Shown piece after piece: positions 15,497-23,947 of a DNA stretch of 64,000 bases. The stretch covers positions 87,308-151,307 of the forward strand of contig NZ_JPRH01000009.1 in the NCBI RefSeq assembly GCF_000737705.1. Direction: 5' to 3'. The DNA comes from Chryseobacterium soli (GTDB lineage: Bacteria; Bacteroidota; Bacteroidia; Flavobacteriales; Weeksellaceae). The notes beneath the pieces are model-generated. The model was given only the letters and a program-made list of their open reading frames with translations. It made no database searches and was not told the DNA's origin. Both the position numbers and the translations under genes were made by a program. Position 1 is the first letter of the stretch, and each line of letters starts with the position of its first letter.

Positions 15497-17344
15497 TTAC
15501 TTCAGATTCTGCAATAACTCCAACGCTTTTATCATATCAATTCCCTTACCCAGAACAGGTTTAAACAAATCTCCTTTTTCTTTAATTCTTTCAAGTGCAT
15601 TATGAATCGTAAAATTTATTGGCAGCAAACCTGGTTTTAGCTCCTCCCATTCCAGAGGCATAGACACAGAAGCACCTTCTTTAGGTCTTATACTGTATAC
15701 ACTTGCTAACGTTTGTCCAGATCGGTTTTGAAGATAATCAAGATAGATTTTCTTGTCGTCTCTTTTCTGCAGGCTTCGTTCAAGGGTAGTAGTTTTGGGT
15801 AGTTTTTCATTCACCTGTTTCATCAGAATATGAGCGAAATCTTTCACCTGGTCAAAATCGTATGTTCCACCCATCGGAATATAAATATGGATTCCTGTAC
15901 TTCCGGAAGTTTTGCAGTAACCTTTTACTTTAACAGACTGTAGGACTTCATTCACCTTCAGCGCTGTTTCTATCACCTCATCAAACGTATTTTTTTTGGA
16001 TGGATCGAGGTCCAGTACTAGATAATCCGGATGTTCCAGATCCGGCAGCGAACTGTTCCACGGATTCAGATCAATACACCCCAGATTGTTGAGGTAAGCC
16101 AATGTTGCCTTATCATTACAAAGAATATAGTCTATGTATTTGTCAGTAGATTCAGAAAATACTTTTGTGGTTTTTATCCAGTCAGGTATATTTTCACCCG
16201 CATCTTTCTGATAAAAACCGGATTCTTCAATACCATTGGGAAATCGGTTTAAAGATAATGGCCTGTTTTTAAGATAAGGAAGAATGTATTCTGCTACAGA
16301 CTGATAATATTCTACAACATCTCCTTTCGTGATTCCATCTTTAGGAAAATAAATTTTATCCTGATGCGTTAGTTTTACTGTGTGTTTATTCAATGTAACT
16401 TCCTTTTCTTTTTCAGCGTTTTTTGTTGTTGTTTTAGCTTTCATTTCTTTAGGTTTTTCATTACTATCTTCAGGGTTTTTATCTTCACGGATCGCGACAA
16501 AAACAGGATGTCGGAAAATACCGTCTTTCGTAATCTCAGAATATTTAATCTCACATACCAGATCCGGTTGTACCCAGGTTACGGGCATATTGGTTTTAGG
16601 AATCGTTTCAAACGGAGCATTTTTTGCCACTATTTTTTTTAGTCTTTCATGAAGTAAATTCAGTGATTCTTTGTTAAATCCTGTTCCCGTATGTCCGGCA
16701 TAAATTAATTTTCCGTCAATATACTTTCCTAAGATCAACGCTCCAAAACTTTCTCTTGAACCTCTTGGTTCTGTAAAACCACAAATAATGGCTTCTTCTG
16801 TATTCGTAAATTTTATTTTAAGCCAGTCAGTGCTTCTGTGATTTTCCAGATAGAGACTATCTGCTTTTTTAGCAATCATTCCTTCCAGCTCCATTTTTTT
16901 CATTTGATTAAAAAAATCGATGCCTTTTTCCGGGATATGGTCGCAGTATTTAATAGAATCTGTTTCTACTAGTGCTTCTTTTAACAGTTCTTTTCGTTGT
17001 AAAAGTGGGATTTCCTCTGTGGAATGTCCATTCAGCCAAAGCAGATCAAAAACCTGGTATAACAAGGCTAAATTAGGATTGTCTCCAATTTGCTGCAACA
17101 GCTGGAAATTCGGTTTTCCGTTTTCATCGTAGGCAACTATTTCGCCATCCAGGATCATTTTGTGTTTCTGTGAGCTGAAATCCTTAGTAACTTTTTCAAA
17201 TTTTGACAGAAAGGAAATTCCGTTTCGGGAATAGAAGAGCGGAACTTTGTGGCTGAGATCGGCGACTGCTCTGTAACCATCCCATTTTATTTCAAAAATC
17301 CAGTCTTCATCATCAAATGCTTTTTCAGAAAGTTTTGCGAGCAT
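15497..17344 (-). CDS. ligD: DNA ligase D, ligase and polymerase domains (3' part of frameshifted ligD)
   Basis: This frame gives 615 residues. It holds the ATP-dependent ligase domain: catalytic Lys20 in EIKWDGYR, DGEIVAYD, EGMIAKKA, WLKIKF. The OB domain follows, then the primase/polymerase domain (from HTVKLTHQDKIYFPKDG), with the D-x-D metal site LDLDP at about 443-447. The Met at 17344 is not a true start: it is the conserved Met of the ligase motif 'PMLA', has no ribosome binding site, and the same frame stays open upstream to an A9 tract (17451-17459). One extra A there would join this part to the phosphoesterase ORF, giving an 842-residue LigD of the PE-LIG-POL order seen in Pseudomonas. 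It acts with Ku in non-homologous end joining. Confidence 0.88.
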   Translation of the reverse strand: MLAKLSEKAFDDEDWIFEIKWDGYRAVADLSHKVPLFYSRNGISFLSKFEKVTKDFSSQKHKMILDGEIVAYDENGKPNFQLLQQIGDNPNLALLYQVFDLLWLNGHSTEEIPLLQRKELLKEALVETDSIKYCDHIPEKGIDFFNQMKKMELEGMIAKKADSLYLENHRSTDWLKIKFTNTEEAIICGFTEPRGSRESFGALILGKYIDGKLIYAGHTGTGFNKESLNLLHERLKKIVAKNAPFETIPKTNMPVTWVQPDLVCEIKYSEITKDGIFRHPVFVAIREDKNPEDSNEKPKEMKAKTTTKNAEKEKEVTLNKHTVKLTHQDKIYFPKDGITKGDVVEYYQSVAEYILPYLKNRPLSLNRFPNGIEESGFYQKDAGENIPDWIKTTKVFSESTDKYIDYILCNDKATLAYLNNLGCIDLNPWNSSLPDLEHPDYLVLDLDPSKKNTFDEVIETALKVNEVLQSVKVKGYCKTSGSTGIHIYIPMGGTYDFDQVKDFAHILMKQVNEKLPKTTTLERSLQKRDDKKIYLDYLQNRSGQTLASVYSIRPKEGASVSMPLEWEELKPGLLPINFTIHNALERIKEKGDLFKPVLGKGIDMIKALELLQNLK

Positions 17345-17421
17345 GGGCTTGATGAAATTCTTTAATTTTTTTTCGTCAACTAAAGAATTAAATCTTTGAA
17401 AGGCAGGTTTTGTTTCTGATG

Positions 17422-18024
17422 TTATGACTTCTTTTTGCTGCTTTTTAGGCTTTTTTTTTCCTCTAGAAATTTCGTTACCAATGATTTTGGAGAGGTGTTT
17501 TCTTCTGCATCGTATTTTTCTTCTGCAAAATCATCTTTATGTTTAATTAAAAGCCATGCATTATTTTCAGTATTTTTCATTTTAACCAATGCAAATTCAC
17601 CTTTCAGCTTTTTACCATGCAAAATAAATTTCAGCGAACCGGCTTTTAATTCTTTCAGCAATTCTTTTTCATCCGAAAGCTGGGAGCTATCATCTAAAGG
17701 TTCATAGGTGCCGCTGTCCCAGACTTCCACCTGGCCTGCGCCATAATTACCCTCAGGAATGTTCCCCTCAAAATCTTTATAATCATATGGGTGATCTTCC
17801 ACCATCATGGCGAGACGTTTATCTTTGGGATCCAGTGACGGACCTTTGGGAACTGCCCAGCTTTTCAGAACTCCTTCCATTTCCAGACGGAAATCATAAT
17901 GAAGCCGACTCGCTGCATGCCTTTGAATCACGAAAACAAGCTTGTCTTTACTCTTTTTTGTTTTTCCTTTGGGTTCACTGGTTTCGTCGAATTTTCGTTT
18001 TTCGTTATAATCTTTGAGTGCCAT
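17422..18024 (-). CDS. ligD: DNA ligase D, 3'-phosphoesterase domain (5' part of frameshifted ligD)
   Basis: A 200-residue ORF with the LigD phosphoesterase signature: QRHAASRLHYDFRLEMEG (about 34-51), SWAVPKGPSLDP, EDHPYDYKDFEG (about 76-87) and GNYGAG. It removes 3'-ribonucleotides and phosphates at broken ends. The start codon overlaps the Ku stop by one base. The frame ends soon after the A9 tract with a short Lys/Ser-rich tail, whereas the -1 frame continues into the ligase domain. Stand-alone phosphoesterase proteins exist, so a split could be tolerated, but the linker continuity points to one gene. Confidence 0.88.
   Translation of the reverse strand: MALKDYNEKRKFDETSEPKGKTKKSKDKLVFVIQRHAASRLHYDFRLEMEGVLKSWAVPKGPSLDPKDKRLAMMVEDHPYDYKDFEGNIPEGNYGAGQVEVWDSGTYEPLDDSSQLSDEKELLKELKAGSLKFILHGKKLKGEFALVKMKNTENNAWLLIKHKDDFAEEKYDAEENTSPKSLVTKFLEEKKSLKSSKKKS
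17451..17459 (-). other. A9 homopolymer at the ligD frameshift point
   Basis: Nine T on the plus strand (nine A in the ligD message, GAGGA9GCC) mark the exact point where the phosphoesterase and ligase frames differ by one base. The A tract also contains A-AAA-AAA heptamers that would allow -1 ribosomal or transcriptional slippage. Confidence 0.85.
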
Positions 18025-18809
18025 TATGATGCATTTTTAGATTTGGAATTTTGTAAACTGGCTTTTAATTGGGCCATCAGATCAATCACTTTGCCTTCTT
18101 TTACAGGCTTAGCCTTTTTCGTTTTCACATTTTTGCCTTTGGCTTTCTGTTTAATGATCTTTAGCAGCGCTTCAGAGTAGGTATCTTTATACACGGAGGG
18201 ATCGAATGTTTCCGACAGCTGGCCGATAAGGCTTTTGGCTATTTTGAGTTCGGCGGGTTTTGGAGCCTTTTTAGCAGGGATTTTAAGTTCTTTGTAATCT
18301 CTGATCTCCTGATTGAATCTTAAGCGGTTTAAGACTAGTATTTCATCGTTATACGGGCGTATCATGCCTATAGCTTCACTCTCCCGGAGTACAAAAGTTC
18401 CTATTCCAGCCATTTTTGTCTCCTGAAGGGCTTTTATCAAAAGTCTGTATGCATTTTCACCATTTTTCTGAGGTTCTAGAAAGTAAGGCATTTCAAAATA
18501 AACGCTGTCTACTTCTGATTCTTTTACAAAATGCTCAATAGAAAGGATTTTAGTTTTTTCAGGGAGTGCTTTATCATAATCTTCATCTTCCAGGACGACA
18601 TATTTATCCTCCATAAGGTAAGCCTTGACAATGTTTTCCCATTTTACTTCTTTCCCGGTTTTTTCGTTGACTCTTTTGAATTTAATATTAGAAAAATCGG
18701 ATTTATCCAGCATGTCCAGATCCAGTTTGCTGGTTTCTGTGGCAGAATAAATTTTAACAGGAATATTCACTAAGCCAAATCCAATAGCACCGTTCCAAAT
18801 TGCTTTCAT
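18024..18809 (-). CDS. ku: Ku protein of bacterial non-homologous end joining
   Basis: A 261-residue homodimeric Ku. It begins with the hallmark MKAIWNGAIGFGLVNIPVKIYSAT-like segment, followed by the Ku core (FKRVNEKTGKEVKWENIVKAY, then PYFLEPQKNGENAYRLLIKAL). The C-terminal tail is Lys-rich and probably contacts DNA. It threads onto double-strand break ends and recruits LigD. The stop overlaps the ligD start by one base, a clear two-gene repair operon. It is divergent from the Crp-like regulator. Confidence 0.95.
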   Translation of the reverse strand: MKAIWNGAIGFGLVNIPVKIYSATETSKLDLDMLDKSDFSNIKFKRVNEKTGKEVKWENIVKAYLMEDKYVVLEDEDYDKALPEKTKILSIEHFVKESEVDSVYFEMPYFLEPQKNGENAYRLLIKALQETKMAGIGTFVLRESEAIGMIRPYNDEILVLNRLRFNQEIRDYKELKIPAKKAPKPAELKIAKSLIGQLSETFDPSVYKDTYSEALLKIIKQKAKGKNVKTKKAKPVKEGKVIDLMAQLKASLQNSKSKNAS

Positions 18810-18882
18810 AGTCTTACGTTTTTAAGAATCAAGCAATTAATGTACCATTAGACGGGCTTTTTGCCAAGGTTTTAAAGATTTG

Positions 18883-18926
18883 TTGTCAATTGACCATTGC
18901 TTTTAAAGACTATTTCAATACCTTTA
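18883..18926 (+). promoter_or_regulatory. Operator-promoter of the Crp-like gene
   Basis: Palindrome TTGTCA-AT-TGACCA (18883-18896) directly abuts a TTG -33 (18897-18899), with a 19-base spacer and a TACCTTTA -7 box (18919-18926). The ATG is 20 bases further on. The same architecture recurs in front of the purA paralogue at 19526-19569, sharing 16 of 18 bases over the palindrome and -33 block. Confidence 0.6.
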
Positions 18927-18946
18927 AAATTCCAATAAACAGCAAT

Positions 18947-19516
18947 ATGGAAGAACTGTTCTCGTACATCAAAAAGTTTGGAATCCTGAATGAAAAAGAG
19001 GAATTACTGATTGCGAAAGGCATTCAGGAAATGAGTATCCAGAAGGGAGAAATCTTTGTGGAAGCCGGGAAGATCAGTCAAACCATAGCTTTTGTAAAAG
19101 AAGGGGTATTCCGGTCACTGTATTATAACAAACAAGGCGATGATTTTACCCGTTATTTTATTTATGAAGGCCGGTTCATCGGAGATTTTCATGGTTTTGC
19201 AGATCAAATTCCTTCCAATGAATATATTGAGGCGATAACAGATGCTACTGTACTGACTCTTGATTTTGATTATTTTAAAATACTAGAAAAAGAGATTGCG
19301 GTCTGGCCGGTTTTAATTGCGAGGCTGCATGCTTTTGTTGCTGAAAATAAGCTGAAAGTGGTAAGCACGATGCTCAATCTTGATGCAAAATCCAGATACC
19401 TTTATTTTTTGAACCACTATCCCGGACTTGCTAACCGTGTTCCTCAGGCGATGCTTGCTTCTTACCTGGGAATTACGCCATCCTCATTCAGCCGGATCAG
19501 GAAGAATGTACAGTAA
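18947..19516 (+). CDS. Crp/Fnr-family transcriptional regulator
   Basis: A 189-residue regulator from the chosen ATG (MEELFSYIKKFG), which is the usual N-terminus for Flavobacterial Crp-like proteins. An upstream in-frame TTG at 18890 lies inside the operator palindrome and is unlikely. A cyclic-nucleotide-binding-like beta barrel fills about residues 10-120 (QKGEIFVEAG, AFVKEGVFRSLYYN, FIGDFHGF). A C-terminal helix-turn-helix follows (VPQAMLASYLGITPSSFSRIRK). The canonical cAMP-contact residues are not evident, so the ligand is unknown. Matching palindromes before this gene and the following purA paralogue suggest autoregulation and control of its neighbour. Confidence 0.88.
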   Translation: MEELFSYIKKFGILNEKEELLIAKGIQEMSIQKGEIFVEAGKISQTIAFVKEGVFRSLYYNKQGDDFTRYFIYEGRFIGDFHGFADQIPSNEYIEAITDATVLTLDFDYFKILEKEIAVWPVLIARLHAFVAENKLKVVSTMLNLDAKSRYLYFLNHYPGLANRVPQAMLASYLGITPSSFSRIRKNVQ

Positions 19517-19525
19517 ACTCCTTTC

Positions 19526-19569
19526 TTGTCAAATGACAATTGCCGCGTAAAGCACTTGCAATAGCTTTG
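19526..19569 (+). promoter_or_regulatory. Operator-promoter of the purA paralogue
   Basis: Palindrome TTGTCA-AA-TGACAA (19526-19539) abuts a TTG -33 (19540-19542), with a 19-base spacer and a TAGCTTTG -7 box (19562-19569). The palindrome centre lies about 42 bases upstream of the expected start site, the class II activator position of Crp-type proteins. Confidence 0.65.
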
Positions 19570-19587
19570 TCCCATAAAAAGTAACAT

Positions 19588-20874
19588 ATGGATATTGTAT
19601 TAGGATTGCAGTGGGGAGATGAAGGTAAAGGAAAATTTATCGATCTTATCAGTGAAGGATATGACATTGCCGCTCGTTTTAATGGTGGAGCCAATGCCGG
19701 ACACAGTATAGAACGCAATGGAAAAAGAATTACATTGAAATCGCTTCCTTCGGGGATTTTTATGAAAGGAGTTCAAAATGTCATTGGAACAGGGACGGTA
19801 CTGGATCCAGTAAGCTTCAGAAAGGAAATTATAAACTTACAGGAATTTGATACTACTGTACAACCGGAAAAAAATCTGATTATTTCAAGGAAAGCACATC
19901 TGGTCCTTCCTACTTATAAGCTTTTGGATATCTTTATGGAAGACAATCCGGAGTATACAACGATCGGAACTACGCGAAATGGGATTGCACAGGCCTATTC
20001 GAATAAGATTTTAAGACAGAATCTAAGGGTGGGCGATATAGAGTCTACGGATTTTAAAAGCAGGGTAGAGCATATTCTGAAAAGAGATTACCGATTGCTC
20101 GCCGGCGGAGATATGATCCTTCCTTCTCTAGAAGAAATCAGCACTGAGTTTTTTGAAGCCATCGATTTTTTAAAGAAATTCATCCGTACGGAAACAGAAC
20201 TGTTCTTGAATGTTGCTTTGTTTGAAGGAAAAAAGGTTCTGGCAGAAGGTTCTCAGGCGGCGATGCTGGATATAGACCACGGGACTTATCCTTATGTAAC
20301 CTCTTCTTCCACCACAGCGGCAGGAGCTTGCAGCGGACTGGGTGTTTCACCTAAAAAGATCGGTGAGATATTTGGTATTGCCAAAGCCTACTGTACAAGA
20401 GTTGGGAACGGAGTATTTCCGACAGAGATTTTTGATGAACTGGGAGAAGAAATCAGAACGAAAGGCAATGAATTTGGTTCTAATACCGGACGTCCGAGAA
20501 GAATAGGCTGGCTGGATCTTCCGGCTTTACGATATGCAATTATGATCAATGGGGTTACACAGATGATTCTGACCAAAGCGGATATTTTAAGTGGAATGAA
20601 ATCCATAGCAGTCTGCACCCATTATGAACTGGAAGACGGAACAGTTGAGACCGTTTCCGGATCACTTCCTGAAAATGCCCGTCCTGTATTGAAATGGATG
20701 GAAAGCTGGAGTGCGGATATTTCGAATCTTAAAGAAGCGTCTTTACTACCTGAAGAACTAAAGAATTTTCTTTCATTTTTAGAGGAAGAACTGGGAGTTT
20801 CTGTAGGGTATCTTTCAACGGGACCGGGAAGGGAGCAAATAATAAAAATGAAAGAGCTGGAGCTGGTTGAATAA
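19588..20874 (+). CDS. Divergent adenylosuccinate synthase paralogue (PurA family)
   Basis: A 428-residue PurA-family enzyme. It retains the GTP-binding and catalytic segment QWGDEGKGK (about 8-16, with the catalytic Asp), FNGGANAGHS with the second catalytic His, LPSGI, and the C-terminal TKADILSG (N/TKxD) and STGP loops. The normally strict IMP-site loop GTTG/K-x-GIGP-x-YEDK reads GTTRNGIAQAYSNK (about 132-145). PurA joins IMP and aspartate using GTP. Because of this loop change, and a dedicated operator shared with the adjacent Crp-like gene, this may be a secondary paralogue with another acceptor. The catalytic Asp argues against it being a phage-type PurZ. Confidence 0.82.
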   Translation: MDIVLGLQWGDEGKGKFIDLISEGYDIAARFNGGANAGHSIERNGKRITLKSLPSGIFMKGVQNVIGTGTVLDPVSFRKEIINLQEFDTTVQPEKNLIISRKAHLVLPTYKLLDIFMEDNPEYTTIGTTRNGIAQAYSNKILRQNLRVGDIESTDFKSRVEHILKRDYRLLAGGDMILPSLEEISTEFFEAIDFLKKFIRTETELFLNVALFEGKKVLAEGSQAAMLDIDHGTYPYVTSSSTTAAGACSGLGVSPKKIGEIFGIAKAYCTRVGNGVFPTEIFDELGEEIRTKGNEFGSNTGRPRRIGWLDLPALRYAIMINGVTQMILTKADILSGMKSIAVCTHYELEDGTVETVSGSLPENARPVLKWMESWSADISNLKEASLLPEELKNFLSFLEEELGVSVGYLSTGPGREQIIKMKELELVE

Positions 20875-20906
20875 AAAAGCGGAGAAATTTTTCTCCGCTT
20901 TTTTAT
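20873..20906. terminator. Bidirectional terminator between purA paralogue and nitrilase gene
   Basis: A perfect 14-bp stem, AAAAAAGCGGAGAA (20873-20886) with TTCTCCGCTTTTTT (20891-20904), has A and T tracts on both sides, so it can serve both convergent genes. Confidence 0.85.
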
Positions 20907-20907
20907 A

Positions 20908-21639
20908 TTAGTTGATATACATTTTTTCTACCTGTTCATTATCAGTGTCTAAAATAAGGATTCCTGCATTTTCACTATTGAGTTGTCCTAGAAGAGTTCC
21001 GTTTTTACTCCATACAGAAGATTTGCCGGCACATTCATAGCCGCCGGATTCTCCTATGAAATTTGCCATTACAACATGCATGTGATATTTTGCCGCAATA
21101 TTGGAAAGTTTAATAAGATCTTCGTCAATACCATTTACAGAATTGAGAACACTTGCAGTATAGATGTTTGATCCTATTTGATGAGCTTCCTGTGAATGCA
21201 AAGGATCCGATAAATCATAGCATATGGCCAATGAAATTTTATTCTGTATTATTTCCAACTGACAGAAACTATCACCTTTTGAAAAAACACTAGTTTCCGT
21301 TGGGAAAAGATTGCGTTTTGAATACACCTCTCTTTTTCTTCCCGGCTGGAATATAATACTGCTGATGCATAAACGGTCATCATATTTTGTAGGCATTCCC
21401 ACAGTGATGTTGATGTTGTTTTCGTCTGCCGTTTTTTGAAAAATGTCTAAAACAGAATCTTCATAATGAATGGAAAGCTGATCTGCCAATTCTGGTTCAT
21501 ATCCGGTAATGGACAGTTCGGGGAAGATAATCATATCAACATGATGATCAACGGCAGCGTTGATTAATATGTTGTGATTTTCAATGTTTTTAAGAATATT
21601 TCCTTTTACAGGCTGGATTTGGGCTGCTGCTATTTTCAT
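20908..21639 (-). CDS. Carbon-nitrogen hydrolase (nitrilase superfamily)
   Basis: A 243-residue enzyme with the nitrilase-fold catalytic triad: Glu in IIFPELSITGYEP (about 40), Lys in VYSKRNLFP (about 110), Cys in LAICYDLSDP (about 148). The family hydrolyses amides or nitriles; many members of this length act on small amides or repair metabolites such as deaminated glutathione. The substrate is not readable. Terminators flank it on both sides, so it is probably monocistronic. Confidence 0.85.
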   Translation of the reverse strand: MKIAAAQIQPVKGNILKNIENHNILINAAVDHHVDMIIFPELSITGYEPELADQLSIHYEDSVLDIFQKTADENNINITVGMPTKYDDRLCISSIIFQPGRKREVYSKRNLFPTETSVFSKGDSFCQLEIIQNKISLAICYDLSDPLHSQEAHQIGSNIYTASVLNSVNGIDEDLIKLSNIAAKYHMHVVMANFIGESGGYECAGKSSVWSKNGTLLGQLNSENAGILILDTDNEQVEKMYIN

Positions 21640-21649
21640 TTTTTTTCAT

Positions 21650-21678
21650 TAAAAAAGCGGAGAAAAAATCTCCGCTTC
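21650..21678 (-). terminator. Terminator of aspS
   Basis: On the minus strand AAGCGGAGA (21677-21669) pairs with TCTCCGCTT (21663-21655), followed by a T6 tract. The stem sequence is nearly the same as in the terminator at 20873. Confidence 0.8.
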
Positions 21679-21682
21679 TAAT

Positions 21683-23437
21683 TTATGCTTTTACATTTAA
21701 TTTCAATTCCAATTCATCGAGCTGTTCATCAGCAATCGCAGCCGGTGCGTCGATCATGACATCACGTCCTGAATTATTTTTAGGGAATGCGATATAATCT
21801 CTGATCACTTCATTTCCATCAAGGATGGCCACCAAACGGTCAAATCCGAAAGCCAAACCACCGTGAGGAGGTGCTCCGTATTTAAAGGCATTCATCAGGA
21901 ATCCAAACTGAGCTTCTGCTTCTTCTTTGGTAAATCCTAGTAAATCAAACATTCTTGACTGTAAGTCTTTATCGAAAATTCTGATAGAACCACCGCCGAT
22001 CTCATTTCCGTTCAACACCATATCGTAAGCATTTGCTCTTGCTTTTCCGGGATCTGTTTCCAGCAAATGGATATCTTCAGGTTTTGGAGAGGTGAAAGGA
22101 TGGTGCATGGCATGATAACGTCCGCTTTCTTCATCAAATTCCAATAACGGGAAGTCTACTACCCAAAGTGGTGCAAATACATTTCCTTTTCTTAATCCCA
22201 AACGGTTTCCAAGTTCCATTCTTAAGGCAGAAAGCTGTGCTCTTACTTTATTTTCGTTTCCGGATAAGATCAGCATTAAGTCACCTTCTTTCGCTCCGAA
22301 TTTTTCAATGATTTTCGCCAGATCTTCTTCGTTATAGAATTTGTTGACAGATGAGGTTTTCACTCCGTCATTCTGAAACTTAGCCCAAACCATTCCTGAA
22401 GCACCGATTTGTGGACGTTTTACCCAATCCACCAATTCGTCGATCTGCTTTCTGGTATAGTCTGCACATCCTTCTACATTAATTCCGACAACCAATTCAG
22501 CGTCATCAAATATTTTAAAATCTTTTCCTTTTACTAAGTCGTTTAATTCTACGAACTCCATTCCGAAGCGGATGTCCGGTTTGTCGTTTCCGTATTTCTG
22601 CATCGCTTCTGCGAATGTCATTCTTGGGAAAGTTCCGAATTCCTGACCTGTAATATCTTTGATCAGGGTTTTGGTCATTCCTTCAAAAACATTCATTACA
22701 TCTTCCTGCTCTACAAACGCCATTTCACAGTCTATCTGTGTGAATTCCGGCTGTCTGTCGGCTCTCAGATCCTCATCACGGAAACATTTTACAATCTGGA
22801 AATATTTATCCATTCCACCTACCATCAACAATTGTTTGAAAGTTTGCGGAGATTGTGGCAATGCGTAGAATTGTCCGGGGTTCATTCTGCTCGGCACCAC
22901 AAAGTCTCTTGCTCCTTCCGGAGTAGATTTGATTAACACCGGAGTTTCCACTTCGATAAACCCTTCATCTGAAAGATAATTTCTTACTTTTTGCGCCATT
23001 TTGTGACGGAAGATCAGTTTATCTCTTACCGGAGCTCTTCTGATATCCAGATAACGGTATTTCATTCTTACTTCTTCTCCACCATCCGTTTCATCTTCAA
23101 TTGTGAAAGGCGGTAGTTGAGATTCATTAAGAACCGTTAATTTTTCAACTAAAATTTCAATTTCTCCTGTTGGAATATTAGGGTTTTTGCTTACTCTTTC
23201 AATGACTTTTCCACTTACCTGAATAACGAATTCACGGCCAAGTTTTTTAGCTTCTTCCATCAATTGTGCAGAAGAACGGTCCTGATCAAAAACCAATTGA
23301 GTAATTCCGTAACGATCTCGAAGATCTATCCAAATCATAAATCCTTTATCACGGATCGTTTGTACCCATCCTGATAGTGTAACTTCTTCATTAAGATTTT
23401 TTAGAGATAATTCTCCGTTTGTGTGTGATCGAAACAT
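21683..23437 (-). CDS. aspS: Aspartyl-tRNA synthetase
   Basis: A 584-residue class II synthetase. The N-terminal OB anticodon-binding domain (about 1-105) contains LSGWVQTIRDKGFMIWIDLRDRYG. Motif 2 FRDEDLRADRQPEFTQID is at about residues 216-233. The bacterial GAD insertion is in the middle, and motif 3 GLAFGFDRLVA is near the C-terminus. It charges tRNA-Asp in the cytoplasm. Length fits the bacterial type. The gene has its own -7 box and terminator. Confidence 0.97.
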   Translation of the reverse strand: MFRSHTNGELSLKNLNEEVTLSGWVQTIRDKGFMIWIDLRDRYGITQLVFDQDRSSAQLMEEAKKLGREFVIQVSGKVIERVSKNPNIPTGEIEILVEKLTVLNESQLPPFTIEDETDGGEEVRMKYRYLDIRRAPVRDKLIFRHKMAQKVRNYLSDEGFIEVETPVLIKSTPEGARDFVVPSRMNPGQFYALPQSPQTFKQLLMVGGMDKYFQIVKCFRDEDLRADRQPEFTQIDCEMAFVEQEDVMNVFEGMTKTLIKDITGQEFGTFPRMTFAEAMQKYGNDKPDIRFGMEFVELNDLVKGKDFKIFDDAELVVGINVEGCADYTRKQIDELVDWVKRPQIGASGMVWAKFQNDGVKTSSVNKFYNEEDLAKIIEKFGAKEGDLMLILSGNENKVRAQLSALRMELGNRLGLRKGNVFAPLWVVDFPLLEFDEESGRYHAMHHPFTSPKPEDIHLLETDPGKARANAYDMVLNGNEIGGGSIRIFDKDLQSRMFDLLGFTKEEAEAQFGFLMNAFKYGAPPHGGLAFGFDRLVAILDGNEVIRDYIAFPKNNSGRDVMIDAPAAIADEQLDELELKLNVKA

Positions 23438-23501
23438 TTGTTTTAGATGTTAGATATTAGACTTTAGATATTGAGAACACAAAGGCCCCAATTTTAGACT
23501 G

Positions 23502-23509
23502 CAAAGATA
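23502..23509 (-). promoter_or_regulatory. -7 element of aspS (TATCTTTG)
   Basis: An exact TAnnTTTG match on the minus strand, 64 bases before the start. The leader in between contains short degenerate repeats of the AGATATTAGA type. Confidence 0.45.
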
Positions 23510-23531
23510 AGATTTTTGCAGGTTGTATAAA

Positions 23532-23559
23532 CAAAAAAAGACTTCCTTTCGGAAGTCTT
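23532..23559 (-). terminator. Terminator of the ankyrin-repeat gene
   Basis: AAGACTTCC (23559-23551 on the minus strand) pairs with GGAAGTCTT (23546-23538) around GAAA, a stable tetraloop, followed by T7. Confidence 0.8.
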
Positions 23560-23578
23560 CAAATATTATTTAGAGCTT

Positions 23579-23947
23579 TTAGTTTCTAACGGCTCCTTTT
23601 GCTAGTAATAATTTTGCAGTTTCCTTTCTTTCTCCTAACTCGGCCAGATCAAGCGGCGTTTTTTCATTACAAGGCTTATTGATATCTGCTTTGTTATCCA
23701 GAAGATATTTAACAATCTGATTTTTACCGTACATAGCACTGAATCCAAGCGGACTGAATGAATCTGTCTTCAGCGCAAAACACTTGTTATAGTCTGCTTT
23801 CGCAAACTGCTTTTTAAATACATCAATATTGTCTGTGTAAATAGCCTTCATCTGTGGAGTACTTAATTCCTGTGCAGATAGCATATTGGCAGCCATTGAA
23901 ATTCCAAGTACAAAGAATGTAGAGATTATTTTTTTCATGAACTTCAT
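23579..23947 (-). CDS. Secreted ankyrin-repeat protein
   Basis: A 122-residue protein with a signal peptide ending NMLSAQ and about two ankyrin repeats: FSPLGFSAMYGKNQIVKYLLDNKADINKP, and TPLDLAELGERKETAKLLLAKGA. Ankyrin repeats bind other proteins; no partner is indicated. The second Met (23938) is an alternative start. It is monocistronic. Confidence 0.82.
   Translation of the reverse strand: MKFMKKIISTFFVLGISMAANMLSAQELSTPQMKAIYTDNIDVFKKQFAKADYNKCFALKTDSFSPLGFSAMYGKNQIVKYLLDNKADINKPCNEKTPLDLAELGERKETAKLLLAKGAVRN

Noticed and set aside
18890..18946. N-terminal extension of the Crp-like protein from a TTG
   Set aside because: The TTG lies within the operator palindrome and upstream of the predicted -7 box; the family N-terminus starts at the ATG at 18947.
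19588..20874. PurA paralogue considered as phage-type PurZ (2-aminoadenine pathway)
   Set aside because: The catalytic Asp in WGDEGKGK is retained, whereas PurZ enzymes replace it, and there are no phage genes nearby.
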